Shown piece after piece: positions 12,290 through 22,762 of a DNA stretch of 64,000 nucleotides; position 1 is the first letter of the stretch; each line of letters opens with the position of its first letter. The position numbers and the translations under genes are program-made. Source of the stretch: Notospermus geniculatus (lineage: Eukaryota; Nemertea; Pilidiophora; Heteronemertea; Lineidae); contig NMRB01000024.1 in assembly GCA_002633025.1 (NCBI GenBank), forward strand, positions 775,437-839,436, in the 5' to 3' direction. The notes below the pieces were generated by a model that worked only from the letters and a program-made list of their open reading frames with translations, was not told the origin of the DNA and did not search any database.

Positions 12290-12830
12290 TGAGCTAGTTC
12301 TCAGTACGTTCTTGACAATGTTGCCGAACGGGCTCAAACTGTGTGCGAACGGAGTGGGCGTCTTGGCAACTTTTTACAGTGTTTTTACGAACTTCATGGA
12401 CGGGCTCGGACAGGAAGGGTGCTCCAGATATTCGAGACATTATTTGGCCAACAATACACGTTCTAGCCCGTTTTACGATTTTTTAAGGACGAGCAGGACG
12501 TTTTGAGAACTACTTCACTGTGACAGTACCTTTTCACAACTTTAACAACGTAACTGTACCTGTACATACATGTACGCTCGGAATACCCGAGCACCATCTG
12601 AATTTAGGTAACCGCACTATGGAACTCGAGAACATTGGTAACTGCGTGTGTTTCAAAAAGTGTTCCGTCCGACACCAAAATATTTCACCATTCTTTTGTC
12701 CACTGGTGACAGGCTGTTTCTAGGTATCATGGAGCTCTAAATTATGACACTGCAAACTGATTGATCTATTAGCCCTTTAAAGTCTAACAATAGAAAGAAG
12801 TTTTGGTGTCGGACGGAACGATTGATTTTG
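12290..12830. repeat. dispersed repeat shared with 57440-58050
   Basis: Shares CACACTGAGCTAGTTCTCAG-like sequence and GCCGAACGGGCTCAAA with the segment at 57440. Both copies contain an internal inverted pair based on TTCCGTCCGACACCAAAA (12660-12680 against 12803-12822 here). Confidence 0.6.
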
Positions 12831-13131
12831 CTGGTAAGCTCAATTTTGTTGAACCCTCCTCCAAATAAGTGTACACTGTACATCCCAGACAGAGAAACTA
12901 ATAGCTAAAGGTCTACTATATTTGATTTTTGGAAAATCAATGGCACAAATCTTTGTGATCATTTCAAAGTTGAATTTTGCCCCATTTTCTTGGGTGACCA
13001 ATTTTGAAACACACCCTGCCGTGGCTTGCCGATACAACCCTCAACTCCACCTGGCGGTGGTGACGTCACTAATTACTACGACTCGTGCTCGCATGGTGAA
13101 AAGTGTCGTCCTATAATTAGCTCTATCATCA

Positions 13132-13193
13132 TCATGAACCGTAGTCATCACAACCTTTGTCACGGAAAGAATTCTCTTTTCCGCTTTTCCAAC
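13132..13193 (-). CDS. LamG-Kunitz gene candidate last exon
   Basis: A strong acceptor (TTTCGTTTCTATTTCAG, ending at 13194) opens a frame that fits the phase of the Kunitz exon and gives WKSGKENSFRDKGCDDYGS before TGA at 13134-13132. An alternative route through a small exon at 13447-13377 is also in phase, and would read this exon in another frame to a stop at 13041. The choice needs transcript data. Confidence 0.4.
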
Positions 13194-16100
13194 CTGAAAT
13201 AGAAACGAAATGAGAATCAAAAATCTATAAGCGGCATATTTCCCAACGTAATTGGAAAAGACTGCAAAGTGCAGCCAACTTGATATATCCGATAATAGGC
13301 CTATACAAATAGATATAAAAATAATTATTGGAATGTGTGTGGCCTACAACGGGTATTAGTCCCAGAAAACTCTTACCAAAACTTTCATCACTGTACACTG
13401 GAATGGAAAAGAAGCGTGGCGAAGGGATATTTCCACCACCATGACCACTGCTCAATGTTTATCGAATAAAAAAGGCAAAAATACCTTTTGAGTTAAATTG
13501 AAAGGGAAGTATTGCATAAAATTTGTAGGGAACTAGTCCTACGCTGTCTCTAGGTCTATGTTTAAATTCTTTGGGGTGGACATAAAAACTTACCACCAAG
13601 TCAAATGCTTACGTCGCCTGAAGAAAACCCGGTTTACCTTTAATCTAATGCCACCTCGGGGCTGATGTCGGAATCTTGAAACTATGAAAATAGATTGAAT
13701 TATTTCCGCAGACAATTTCCGTCGCCGCAAACAAAAAGGATTATTATTTTGCTGAAACAACGAATTAGAAGAATTAGTTGGTGATACACTATTTTTCAGT
13801 GCGTGGGACTCGGTCTGTGTATACAAGTGTGCTGAAAATTGAATTACACGTAGGGCCTAATGCATGGGCATTGGGTTATCTGGGTAAAGACAGGAAGAGG
13901 AATGAGTGTAAATACAGAGGCTGAAAGGAAATTCATATATATTACATGGGGGAATGGTCAACTTGCATTGGAAAACAAAAATTCAATACGTGTACGTGTA
14001 GGCCTATAGTGACCAGCCTTCTCAAAAATTGTAGGCCTACATGGTAAAGAAGTAGAGCATCAAGAGGACGACTTACCTGCAGAACTTTACTTACCCGCAA
14101 AACACTACTTACCCGCAGAACTTCAATTGCAGAACACTACTTGCCCGTTGAACTTTACTACTTAGCTTTAAAAAGTACTACAAAATCCAAGGGGTAATAA
14201 GCTTACCCGTTGAACTTTACTTACCCGCAGAACACTACCGGTATTACTTACCCACAGGATTTTACCATTCCGCAGAACACTATTTTACTTGCTTCAGAAT
14301 CTGAATGCAACGGATTGTGCTCACCCTTTTTACATTGCTTCTCACAGTCAGCCTTTGTCTTGAAATTGTTGCCATTGCCCTGGCATCCGCCGTAGGTGAA
14401 CGATTCACATTTTCCTGTCGCCTGGTCAAAGTAGAACTTCGTGAGCGAAGCTCTGCAAGGTCCTGGTTTTTTAGGCAGACTGCACACATCCTCCACTGTA
14501 CATAAATGAAAGTCATGCATTAAGTACAATGTATACAACCAAAACTTCATGAAGTTTTGGTTGTATACATTGTAGCTTAAAAGCTCGTTTGTGAGTTGGA
14601 AAATAGTGAGGTTTTGCAAATCTGACGAAACACGAAGTACGAAATACGAAATGGGACTTCATTTGCATGAGGTAATGTATTTCTGGAGATAGTTGCTACC
14701 ACAAATGTCCCTGCCGCCAGTACGTCTTTTAGCATATAATGTAAGACCGAGAGGATTACGGCGCATCTTCGAAAGATGAATTTCAAAGTTCAATATACAC
14801 CATAACCCTGTCGGTCTAAAATCATACGCTAAAAGACGCTCCTGAGGAAGACCCCGATTGGGGTCGAAAATTTGCGAAATATTCGGAGACGACTTTCCGA
14901 TTTATTAGGGAGGTTTCGCAAGCGCCCGGTTAGGCCATACGACGACGTTTATCTACTAGTATTGTTAGGCCATACGACGACGTTTATCTATTGTTTGGGT
15001 ATACCCACACAATAGATAAACGTCGTCGTAGGGCCTAACCGGGCGCTTGCTAAACCTCCCTAATGTATACAGTCCGTCGTTTTGTGCTGTTTTTTTTGGA
15101 TACCCAAATATGCAAATATATCACATGTCATTGTACAACAAAACTGACATACCCGGTTGTGTTGTTGTCGGCACGGTTGTAGTGATTCTGGGTGTGGTTG
15201 GTGGTGCTGAAATCACAAAATTCTCGTCATTATTTTTTAAAAGGAAGAAGTATTTTTTTGTCATCGAGAAGAAGCTCAACACAATCATGTGATGTCGCAC
15301 AACAAAGTTTCCGACAGCACGCAGCAAACCACAGGCAAATATCATTAGTTGATCTTTAAAGATATTGCGAATCACACACAAGTAGATTGCTGGAGAGAAC
15401 ATCTGAAATCATCATTTCAAAAAACAGGCCACGCCCTGACTTATGCAATAGACACTAATTCACCAACTAAGATATCAAAGCACAGATACAACATTAGAGC
15501 CAACTATCATATTTAGGTGAATCTCTAATTCCGCGTCGAGACTACCGTATCAAGATCGCAGTATATCTTCCCCGTCTATCGCAGGCCGGAGTGGACATAA
15601 TTCTGAATTAATATCCACATTAGTTCAAACAAATTAATGTCTACATTAAATTGACCAATAGGATTTGATTTTTAGCCCGCTTGGCCGCAAGGCCCAGCAG
15701 GGCTTATGCTGTGGTTGGGGCCATTGAGTGGTGGTCTGTCGTGGGTTAGTCCGTACGGCGGTCCGGCGGTACGTCCGTAAACTTTTGGTTTGTTAGCGCT
15801 CATCTTTTTGGTCTTCGGTGGGTGTATATATGGGCCTAAGATCTAGGTCGAGTTCGATTTTGAGCACGATTGGATTCCTATTTTTGCCTCCAGGGGGCGT
15901 TTTGTGAAAATTTTCAAAGGGCTAATTTTGATAATGGCTTGAGCTATCAAATTGAAAGTTTTACACATGTACCTCTAGGTTATGGCAACTTACAGACAAA
16001 ATTTCGGTGAAATCTGGTGCTTGAATTTGCCACTAGGGGGCCAAAACCAAAATCACAACTAGAAATTGACTTACCAGTCAATTTGAAAGACCGCCCTTGG

Positions 16101-19100
16101 AAATTGGGAGCTAAGACACAGTTGATTGATCGAGAATTATCGAACGGCCAGGGTTGGTGCCAGGTTTTTGAAATAGGGAGAATAAAAGTCTCCCATTCCT
16201 AAAAGCAGAGAGACTTTTTTCCAAAGAGGGAGACTTGACTTCTCCCTACTAACTTCAGAAGGAGAAGCTGTAAAGGTCACTACTATTCAGTGATAAACTG
16301 AACTATGTGCTATGTACTGCCAACAGGGTCCAATAACAGGTATGTGGCGGACCAGAAAGGGATTGACTCTTCCCCACATCCATTGAATAATCAATCAAGA
16401 TAGGAACCAGTCCAGGGTGATCACAACGCCATCTTCAGCATACATGAACAAACTATGCACATGTGTAATGTTAGCTGTATGCTGTATGTAAGTGATANGT
16501 TTGAAAAAATGACAAATTTCACCCAAATTTCGCACTATTTGTACACGGATGACCCCAAGAATCAATAGGGTTCTGTGTAATGTGCATATCTATAATTCCT
16601 GAAAGTTTTACCGCGATACATGGCGTTTTTCGTTAGTTATCGTGGTGAAACCGCAGATTGGATGGAGAGATCCAGAGAGAGAGAGAGAGAGAGAGAAATT
16701 CAGTAAAAACAAGGAAGACCGCCCCATTGATGGGGCGGTCTTAAAAAGTGCTATTTCTCCTTAACCAAGAGACAGTTTTTTGTTGTCAATTTTGTTTCAT
16801 GGGTATATCTAATAGGGATACAGAAGATATAGTATTGAAGTTTTTAATTTGACCTACTTTTCAAGTTCACAGAGGTCAAAGTTCGCCTGAAGTTGGCTCT
16901 TTTTGTAATGGTTCGGCCTATTGCTTTGAACTTTGCACATACATGTATGTGTATCTACTTCTAGGCTGTAACAACTCAGACGAATTTTCGGCAAATTCTG
17001 ATTCTTGACTTTGCCACTAGGGGGCCAAACCCCAAACAACAAAGTGTTATTTCTCCCTAACAAAGTGTTGGATCTAACTTTGTCAAATTTATATCAAGGG
17101 TATATAGGATACATAACATGATACTCCTTCAAGCCAAGCGGGCACAGTGCCATTGGCACTATTTTTATATGTGGACATTTATTCCATTTAATGTCCACAA
17201 TAAATCGAATGTCCACATACTGTATAAAAATCAAAATCCGATTGGTCGATTTAATGTAGACATTAATTCACATGTAATTCAGAATTATGTCCACTCCGGC
17301 GTGCGATACCCGTCGGCACGGCGGTTTCGGATAGTTGTTGCAAATTTATAATACGCAAAATTGCTAGGATAGTACATGATTGTGTTCGATTAAAGCGCCA
17401 TGTCTTGAAACTTACCAAGAGATTCCATCAACTTAGTAACCTCATTCTCTGAGACGGGGTACGAACCAACAGAAAACCCTGACATCCACCCCCTGAAGTT
17501 TTGCGTCGCAGCAGTCGTTGCCCTGATACCAAGATAAATGTCTCCTACGGTAGCTGGTATGAACACGCCGAGGTGAGCCTTATGCGTCTTCCCGTCAACC
17601 CACATCACGGCGTCTCCAGTATTGTGGTTGTAGCTTACACCAACAAACGCCCATTTGTTCTTGGTAAACATTCCCTCGAACTTGGGGAAATATTGAATGT
17701 GGTCCCCGTTATGTATATCTATCAGGTTGATATACAAGGTGCCATCGCCGTAGATCCAAAGATGAATCCCGGGTCTCTGTAAAAATACGATGAATCGGTG
17801 GTGATAATCTACAACTTAATACGATGGAATAATTGCTGTTGCGCTTTGAGCGGCATGGTTCATAACATGTACCATGCCGCTCAAACATATAAGCCGTGGT
17901 TACACTACATTGAAATCTCCGGGTTTTTTGACACCCGGGTCTAGCGCGGCTGTGAAAAATCCCTCCTGAGGCCCGGTGCCCGTCAACAGTACTCACATTT
18001 TGTGACGGGGACCTAAATTAAGCCCTCCAAAAACCGTTCGAGCTCGGAGGGGATTATTACACCGCGTTTTTAACAGGTGTGGACAGAAAAAACCCGGGTT
18101 CGACACGGGTTTTTTATGTAGTGTAACAAGGGCTATAGGCCCGAACTTATAAAAGGTGTTTTTCGCCTGTCTAACTTGGACTTGTTTAAGCCTAAACATT
18201 TGTAAGACAACTGTTAAACAAGTCTACCAAAACACCGGTGTTTATCGGAATTTCGAACAACGAAAGGACGTCGGTCCAGCTAGTCAAGTCCAACAGGTGA
18301 CTAAACATGTGTCGCCGATCGCACTGCCTTTGTTGAGATGATTATCTAATGAATTGTAAAGGGGCATACCTTAGATGACCTCATTTGCGCGGTATTCGTC
18401 ATAATCACCTTGTTTACACTACATAAAAGTCCGGGCTCAGCCCGGGCTGAGCACGGGCTTTTTGCGTTTACACCTGTGAATCGCCGTGTCTAAAACCCAT
18501 ACATGCCGCGTACATGCTCAAAAAGCCCGGGCTTATTTCAGACCCGGGCTTCGAAAAGTCCGGGCTTTTTCAGACAGGTGTAACCACGGCTTTTTATGCC
18601 TATTTGCTGTTGTGACTGATAGAACACCCTTAGTCAAAAGTAAATGCCCACCTAATTTTCCGGCATATTTCCTTGAATATTTTTCGTAGCTACGTTTTCT
18701 TTTCATACAGATAATTTGGGCCCACTAGGATACCTTTTAAGACCATAAAACTTGAAATTATGAATGAATCACAAGCTTAGACAACTGCAAAACAAGCCCC
18801 TGGCATGTTTTGCGATTCCGTTGTTGTTTAGACACCGTTGTCTATCTTTGGACGGCAGGTTTAGACAGCTAGACGCCTGATTTAGACCTGTCTTGGCGAG
18901 TTAGACTCGTCTAAAAGATAGACATCCTTTATAAATTCGGGCAAAAATAGATGGTTCGGGCCATATTATATGTGCGTCGTGGGAAAAGAACAGTGAGTTT
19001 CGCAACGGCCCAACAGCCCAACAACGTTTGACGATTATTCACCTATTGTTCTTCACTCTACAGGCTTTTAATAGGGAAGTTTAGAAATCAAACGATAAAC

Positions 19101-21225
19101 GTAAACGTTAACGACAACGTTATTTCCGTACCGAAAATGCAATATAAAATCTGCATGATGAATGTGTAGTATGAAAAATAACGTTGTCGTAAAGTTTACG
19201 TTTATCGTTTGATTTCTAAACCTCCGTAATGGAAGGAAATCACGGTAACTTTGGAATAGGAATATAACCACGCTGCCCGTTCTGCGGCAGAATCTGACGC
19301 ATGCGGATGACTCAACGGCTGATATTCATAAAAACTAGCAAAATGCTTTTACATGTAGTACATGTACTTCAAGTTTTGTAAGTGCATTTACATTGGATCT
19401 CGCAATGCAAATCTTCAATAAAAGCATTTGTCAACTTTTATGAATACCAGCCACTGGGTTACACTCAGCGACGATAAAAGTAAGATGACGAGCTGGCCTC
19501 CAAGTGAGACATCAAGGGCGTAGGCTGGTGGGAGCCTGGGGAGGTACACATTTTTGTGAAAGCGGAACTCCTCCCGCAGCGTAGGCATGAAGTTTCACAG
19601 TATGCTGAAGAGTAAGAAAGGTGTGCTCCGGAGGGGGTCTGGGGTCCTCCCCCAGAAAATTTTGGAATCTACATGTAGATGCTCTGAGACGTGATTTCAG
19701 CGCTATTCTTAGCCAAAATTTACACGATTACAAGGGTGATTTTTTCTGCTTTACCAGAACGGAAGTCTCTTACTGCTGCAGGGGGGTGCACGTGCACCCA
19801 GTGCCCCCCCCCCAGCCTACGCCCCTGGACATGTACGATTCTTCGGTTGTTAATATTTCTTTGGCCTTACCTTGTTAGTTTTGCCGGTGTACTCAAGAAT
19901 GGGACCATTCCGTACAGTATCCTGTTTTATCCAAAAAAATATACTGAAAGACTGAAACCTAAACGAGCCGTCATTAGGTATCATCCAGTACCCCTTCGCT
20001 GATCCCGGGAAGTAGAAGCCTGACTCAGTCGATTCGGCAGGTCCTGCACCTTCAATGATACCTTGCGAGTCCGCAGGTTTTGGACGCCGAAAGAGTTGGT
20101 CCCATTTCGCGTTGTCGACCGAAACTGGAAATGTTTGGGACGGAATAAATACAGGGTCATTGCCAGATCTTGGTTTGGAGTATTTTAACAGGTCGACTGC
20201 GAATAGATTACCTGGCTAGAGTTTGAACATGTTCAACTCTTCTTGCGATTCGCGATTTTTTGATCGCGGTGACTCATGCCTGTCGTCGCTGTTGAGATGC
20301 AGCTGCAGTCATGTTCCACCATCGGCGATTTAATTCAAAATTAAAACTCCAAACTTCTGTGAATAGACATGTTACGGTGGCCCATAAGGGACATTTATTT
20401 TTTTGATTTTATATTATTTCATGTTTTTCTCCGTGGAATAAACTTTATTCCGTGGAATAAACTTATCTCCGCGTGGAGTTAACTTTTCTCCGCAGAAATA
20501 ACTTTATTCCGTGGAATAAACTTCTCCACGTGTAGAAACTTTTTCTTCGTGGAAATAACTTTATTCCGTGGAATAAACTTTTCTCCACGCGGAGAATAGT
20601 TTCCTCCACATGGAGAAAAGTTTACTGCACGGAATAAAGTTATGTATTTCCGCGGAGAAAAGTTTATTCCGTGTGGGGAAAAGTTTACTCCACGGAATAA
20701 CGTTATTTCCGCGGGGAAAAGTTTATTCAGTGGAGAAAAGTTTACTCCAAGGAATAAAGTTATTTCTGTGGAGAAAACTTTACGCGGAGAAACGTTTACT
20801 CCATGGAATAAAGTTTATCCCGCGGAGAAAAGTACGAAAAATATATATATATGAAGAAAAATAAATGTCCCTTTTAGGCCACATGTACATGTACCTAGTC
20901 TATCATTTCTTGTTCTGTTCCGTTTCGTAAATTATCATAAATAGGCGTTCAGTCAAGTTTCCCGCCTTTTCCCATAGCACCCCTACCAGAGCCCACGCTG
21001 GCGGAAGAATATGAATAGAAGTTTTAGCAATTGCCAAGAAAACGTGTAAATGTGGATGTTGTTACGATGAAAGGTACACCTAAGTTATACTTACCTGTCC
21101 CGTTGCGCACAGATCAAATTATTTTACTTACCCGTTAAATAGGTACACTTACCCGGTGTTTTTCCTGCCACTGTTGCCTGATGGAAGGTCAACAGGGCCA
21201 GAATTCCCAAGACGAACGTTTTCAT
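13132..21225 (-). CDS. secreted LamG-Kunitz protein (six exons)
   Basis: A minus-strand gene joined from exons 21225-21153, 20196-19871, 17776-17416, 15206-15153, 14495-14325 and 13193-13132. Every junction is GT/AG, all phases agree, and the sum is 1047 nt, giving 348 residues. Predicted order: signal peptide (1 to about 20); LamG/concanavalin-like lectin fold (about 65-250); Thr/Pro linker (254-271); Kunitz/BPTI domain (about 274-327) with six cysteines; short tail. The ATG at 21225 is chosen because it opens a classic hydrophobic leader. The LamG part should bind carbohydrate or matrix, and the Kunitz part should inhibit a trypsin-like protease, because the reactive site reads GPCRAS (P1 Arg). 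Introns are full of foldback elements. The domain calls are from recognised patterns; the full architecture and the last exon are inference. Confidence 0.75.
14041..14300. repeat. minisatellite of splice-donor-like units
   Basis: Irregular units based on ACTTACCCGCAGAACTTT, about six or more, with one interruption by other sequence near 14160-14205. On the minus strand, the coding strand of the gene, each unit reads GGGTAAGT, a near-perfect 5' splice site. Similar ACTTACCCG words flank exon 1 of the same gene near 21085-21152. Confidence 0.75.
14325..14495 (-). CDS. LamG-Kunitz gene exon 5, Kunitz/BPTI domain
   Basis: The acceptor is TTATGTACAG at 14496 and the donor is AAAAAGG|GTGAGC at 14324. 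Phase 1 to 1, as usual for Kunitz exons. Encodes one complete domain: VCSLPKKPGPCRAS, FYFDQATGKCESFTYGGC and FKTKADCEKQC, with six cysteines in Kunitz spacing. The P1-P1' pair is Arg-Ala, the trypsin-inhibitor type. If the donor is not used, the frame runs on to a stop at 14248, adding about 25 residues. Confidence 0.85.
14528..14576. repeat. perfect hairpin near the Kunitz exon
   Basis: ACAATGTATACAACCAAAAC is followed by its reverse complement with almost no loop (TTCATGAA centre). It lies about 35 bases upstream, on the minus strand, of the Kunitz exon acceptor. Confidence 0.7.
14606..14844. mobile_element. IR-A element, truncated
   Basis: Left end GTGAGGTTTTGCAAATCTGA and interior match the element at 1927-2324. 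The right arm stops at CGCTAAAAGACGCTCCTGAG, where unrelated sequence begins. Confidence 0.65.
14934..15060. repeat. inverted repeat with one arm duplicated
   Basis: GTTAGGCCATACGACGACGT appears twice on the left, with its inverse ACGTCGTCGTAGGGCCTAAC on the right. The outer ends are GCGCCCGG and CCGGGCGC. It is a foldback element in the intron between the Kunitz and linker exons. Confidence 0.65.
15153..15206 (-). CDS. LamG-Kunitz gene exon 4, Thr/Pro linker
   Basis: A 54-nt exon (18 codons, phase 1 to 1) encoding APPTTPRITTTVPTTTQP. It looks like an O-glycosylated hinge between the lectin-like and inhibitor domains. The acceptor is GTGATTTCAG at 15207 and the donor is CCGG|GTATGT at 15152. 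It is symmetric, so it could be skipped without changing the frame. Confidence 0.65.
15576..17307. mobile_element. 1.7-kb inverted-ended element in intron 3
   Basis: The left end (CCGGAGTGGACATAATTCTG, about 15586) is answered by its inverse near 17268-17298. A second, inner inverted pair (GCCCGCTTGG near 15677 and CCAAGCGGGC near 17134) suggests one element inside another. The interior has a GA run, a CCGCCCCATTGATGGGGCGG hairpin near 16722 and a single N at 16498. No transposase frame is seen. Confidence 0.55.
17416..17776 (-). CDS. LamG-Kunitz gene exon 3, second half of LamG fold
   Basis: The acceptor is TTTTTACAG at 17777 and the donor is G|GTAAGT at 17415. Phase 0 in, phase 1 out. Encodes 120 residues with GIHLWIYGDGTLYINLID, then NKWAFVGVSYNHNTG, AVMWVDGK and FRGWMSGFSVG. 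The run 'W-x-FVGVSYN...VMWVDGK' is the usual LamG pattern. Confidence 0.8.
19074..19226. mobile_element. foldback element family IR-B
   Basis: Starts GGGAAGTTTAGAAATCAAAC and ends with the inverse GATTTCTAAACCTCCGT. Both ends carry the same TTTAG change relative to TTTCG, so the arms have stayed matched. It lies inside intron 2. Confidence 0.75.
19317..19452. mobile_element. foldback element family IR-H
   Basis: GGCTGATATTCATAAAAACT on the left is matched by CTTTTATGAATACCAGCC on the right. It is the partner of 4359-4484 and lies inside intron 2. Confidence 0.65.
19871..20196 (-). CDS. LamG-Kunitz gene exon 2, first half of LamG fold
   Basis: The acceptor is TATTCGCAG at 20197 and the donor is AAG|GTAAGG at 19870. 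Entered in phase 1 and left in phase 0. Encodes 109 residues including GFYFPGSAKGYWMIP and FQSFSIFFWIKQD, then GPILEYTGK. These are typical strands of a LamG_3/concanavalin-like domain (FSIxFWIK ... ILEY). Confidence 0.75.
20410..20846. repeat. satellite that turns into its own reverse complement
   Basis: About 430 bases of short units built from TTTATTCCGTGGAATAAACT and TTTTCTCCGCGTGGAG. In the left half the units read this way. From about 20590 onward they read as the inverse (GCGGAGAAAAGTTTACTCCA). The whole can fold back on itself. It lies in intron 1; frames through it are repeat artefacts. Confidence 0.75.
21153..21225 (-). CDS. LamG-Kunitz gene exon 1, signal peptide
   Basis: Starts with ATG at 21225 and encodes MKTFVLGILALLTFHQ followed by ATVAGKTP. 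This is a basic N-terminus, a hydrophobic core and a small-residue cleavage site (AT-VA). The donor is G|GTAAGT at 21152, leaving phase 1. Two further GTAAGT- or GTAAGTA-like donors lie just downstream (about 21130 and 21097), so the exact donor used could vary. Confidence 0.75.
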
Positions 21226-21350
21226 GAGTTTAGCTGTTTCAATCTTCTGTCTTCGTTAAGCTTGTAGTAATGAGCAAGAGACCTCAATAATCGGTCTGTA
21301 GGCTGCTGAAGCCCACATGCGTATGCCACCGTGCAATCTGCCAGCCCAAG

Positions 21351-21363
21351 TTTATTCTATAAA
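21351..21363 (-). promoter_or_regulatory. weak TATA-like box for the LamG-Kunitz gene
   Basis: The minus-strand reading TTTATAGAATAAA lies about 130 bases upstream of the ATG at 21225. A start of transcription about 30 bases downstream would leave a 5' leader of about 100 bases. This rests on position and composition only. Confidence 0.2.
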
Positions 21364-21704
21364 TCACAAAAAGAAGGGTGAGGCCCGATAACAAGACAAT
21401 GAGGCAGATCGGAACAGGCTGTTAACTGGGTGTGGGGCCTCTCTCGTGCCTGGATTTTGTGCACAGATGCCGAAAACCTGTTGCATGTTGATGATTCATA
21501 TTCGGCTTAGGCGCTTTGTCCTAGCTCATCCTATGATCAGTGATGGGTCTAAAGAGACAATAGAAACTTCGTACTTCCGGTAGTTTAACACTGGACACAC
21601 TTGGGCGGCAGCCAGCAACCGAGTTTTCAAAAACCTCCAACACCCAACGCGAACGTTTATCATTTTGTTCGTTGGTCTTTTCGTGGTCGGCATCGAACAT
21701 TATA

Positions 21705-21823
21705 GAGTTTTCGCAAAGCCCCCGAAACGCCAACGCGGACGTCTATCCTTTGTTCGGTGCTCTCTTCGTAGAACAATGTGTTTGGCGTTCGCGATGGCGT
21801 TTCGGGGGCTTTGCGAAAACTCT
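21705..21823. mobile_element. foldback element family IR-D
   Basis: GAGTTTTCGCAAAGCCCCCG is answered by the inverse at the right end (CGGGGGCTTTGCGAAAACTC). Other copies are at 24818-24941, 32400-32510, 42428-42554, 45310-45426 and, split by insertions, 51930-53639. Confidence 0.75.
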
Positions 21824-21957
21824 CAAATTTCCTACACAAAAGGCGTCCTTTGTATAGGCCCGAGTTTCGGTGTGCTGCCCTCTGTCGCAGCTAGGAGCCC
21901 CATTTTGAGGATAGCCTTTTGATGGGTCAAATATAAATTATGAATTTCTTTAGACGG

Positions 21958-22320
21958 GTCAGAATTTCGAGGTAGCCGTGTTGATCAAGAAGATTGAAAT
22001 CAGGAAAAAGTACATAATAACACCATTTTTTGTAGATCAACTTGAGTATATTGGGACGAGCAAAGACTCTTTGTTGCTGTAACTACACCAGCTCACCACA
22101 CTCAGGATGAAGTGGTATGCTTGCCAGATGTTTAGCATTCTAGTTTTTTCTACAATTATTTAATGACTTGTATTGTCCACTGTGCTTGCTATAATGTTTG
22201 TTAATCTTTGTTGTCAGACCTGATGAAGGCACGGTAGTGTCGAAAGCTCGTCCCAATATACTCAACAAGTTGATCTACAAAAAATGGTGTTATTATGTAC
22301 TTTTTCCTGATTTAGACGGG
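21958..22320. mobile_element. insertion with inverted arms, left copy only
   Basis: Present in the left duplicate and absent at the matching point (about 25074) of the right one. The direct repeat TTTAGACGGGTCAG flanks it. Inside, AACACCATTTTTTGTAGATC and AGTATATTGGGACGAGC recur inverted on the right. It contains CTGATGAAGGCACGGTAGTG then TCGAAAGC (22218-22246), reminiscent of a hammerhead core. Confidence 0.6.
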
Positions 22321-22591
22321 TCAGTGTGCATCACGTGATGACGTGATCAGGCAAACAACAACAAGCTGGTGTCTGGGATGGTCATAATCTTTGTTAAAAG
22401 AGAGTCGCGTGGCGGGTTAATTGTAATCAACTAAGTAACATATTGCGGCAGGACAAAACACGATAAACAAAGGAAATGCTACAATTCTAAAAAGCATTAG
22501 AAAATGTACAGCGATCGGCAGAGTCAACGTGTCCTGACATGAATGCATTTGCAGAATCAATGCAAATTTTGAAAACTGTTTGATTGGCAAA

Positions 22592-22762
22592 ATAGGAGCT
22601 GTCAGTGAGTTGACCAATAGGTGTCACTACGGCCCAATTCAATGCATAGCGGACCCATTCATTCTTGATCGAGCACCAATCACGTGGATTTTCCTTTGTA
22701 TTGGTCCGCTAGAACTTTGCTGCCATCTTTTGGCAATACGCGCGGCTGACTGCTCCTATTTT
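22592..22762. mobile_element. foldback element family IR-G
   Basis: GGAGCTGTCAGTGAGTTGAC to GCGGCTGACTGCTCCTATT, a close copy of 3726-3897. Confidence 0.65.

Larger units (their letters stand above)
10271..13131. other. gene-poor stretch with repeats
   Basis: No supported exon. It contains an IR-B element (11098-11247) and a dispersed repeat (12290-12830) that is partly shared with 57440-58050. The rest is AT-rich sequence without clear features. Confidence 0.45.
17777..19870. other. intron 2 of the LamG-Kunitz gene, foldback-rich
   Basis: No extra exon was found. GC-rich inverted sequences lie at about 17850-17885 (GCGGCATGG...CCATGCCGC), and at 17895-18130 and 18410-18595 (multiple CCGGGCTTTTT-type arms bounded by TTACAC/GTGTAA). 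An IR-B and an IR-H element follow. Confidence 0.5.

Noticed and set aside
13377-13447. Small exon between the Kunitz exon and the last exon
   Set aside because: It has acceptable borders and phase, but its peptide is unremarkable and the direct join to 13193 is simpler; mentioned only as an alternative.
20610-20864. Lys/Phe-rich open frames
   Set aside because: They fall in the inverted satellite of intron 1 of the LamG-Kunitz gene.
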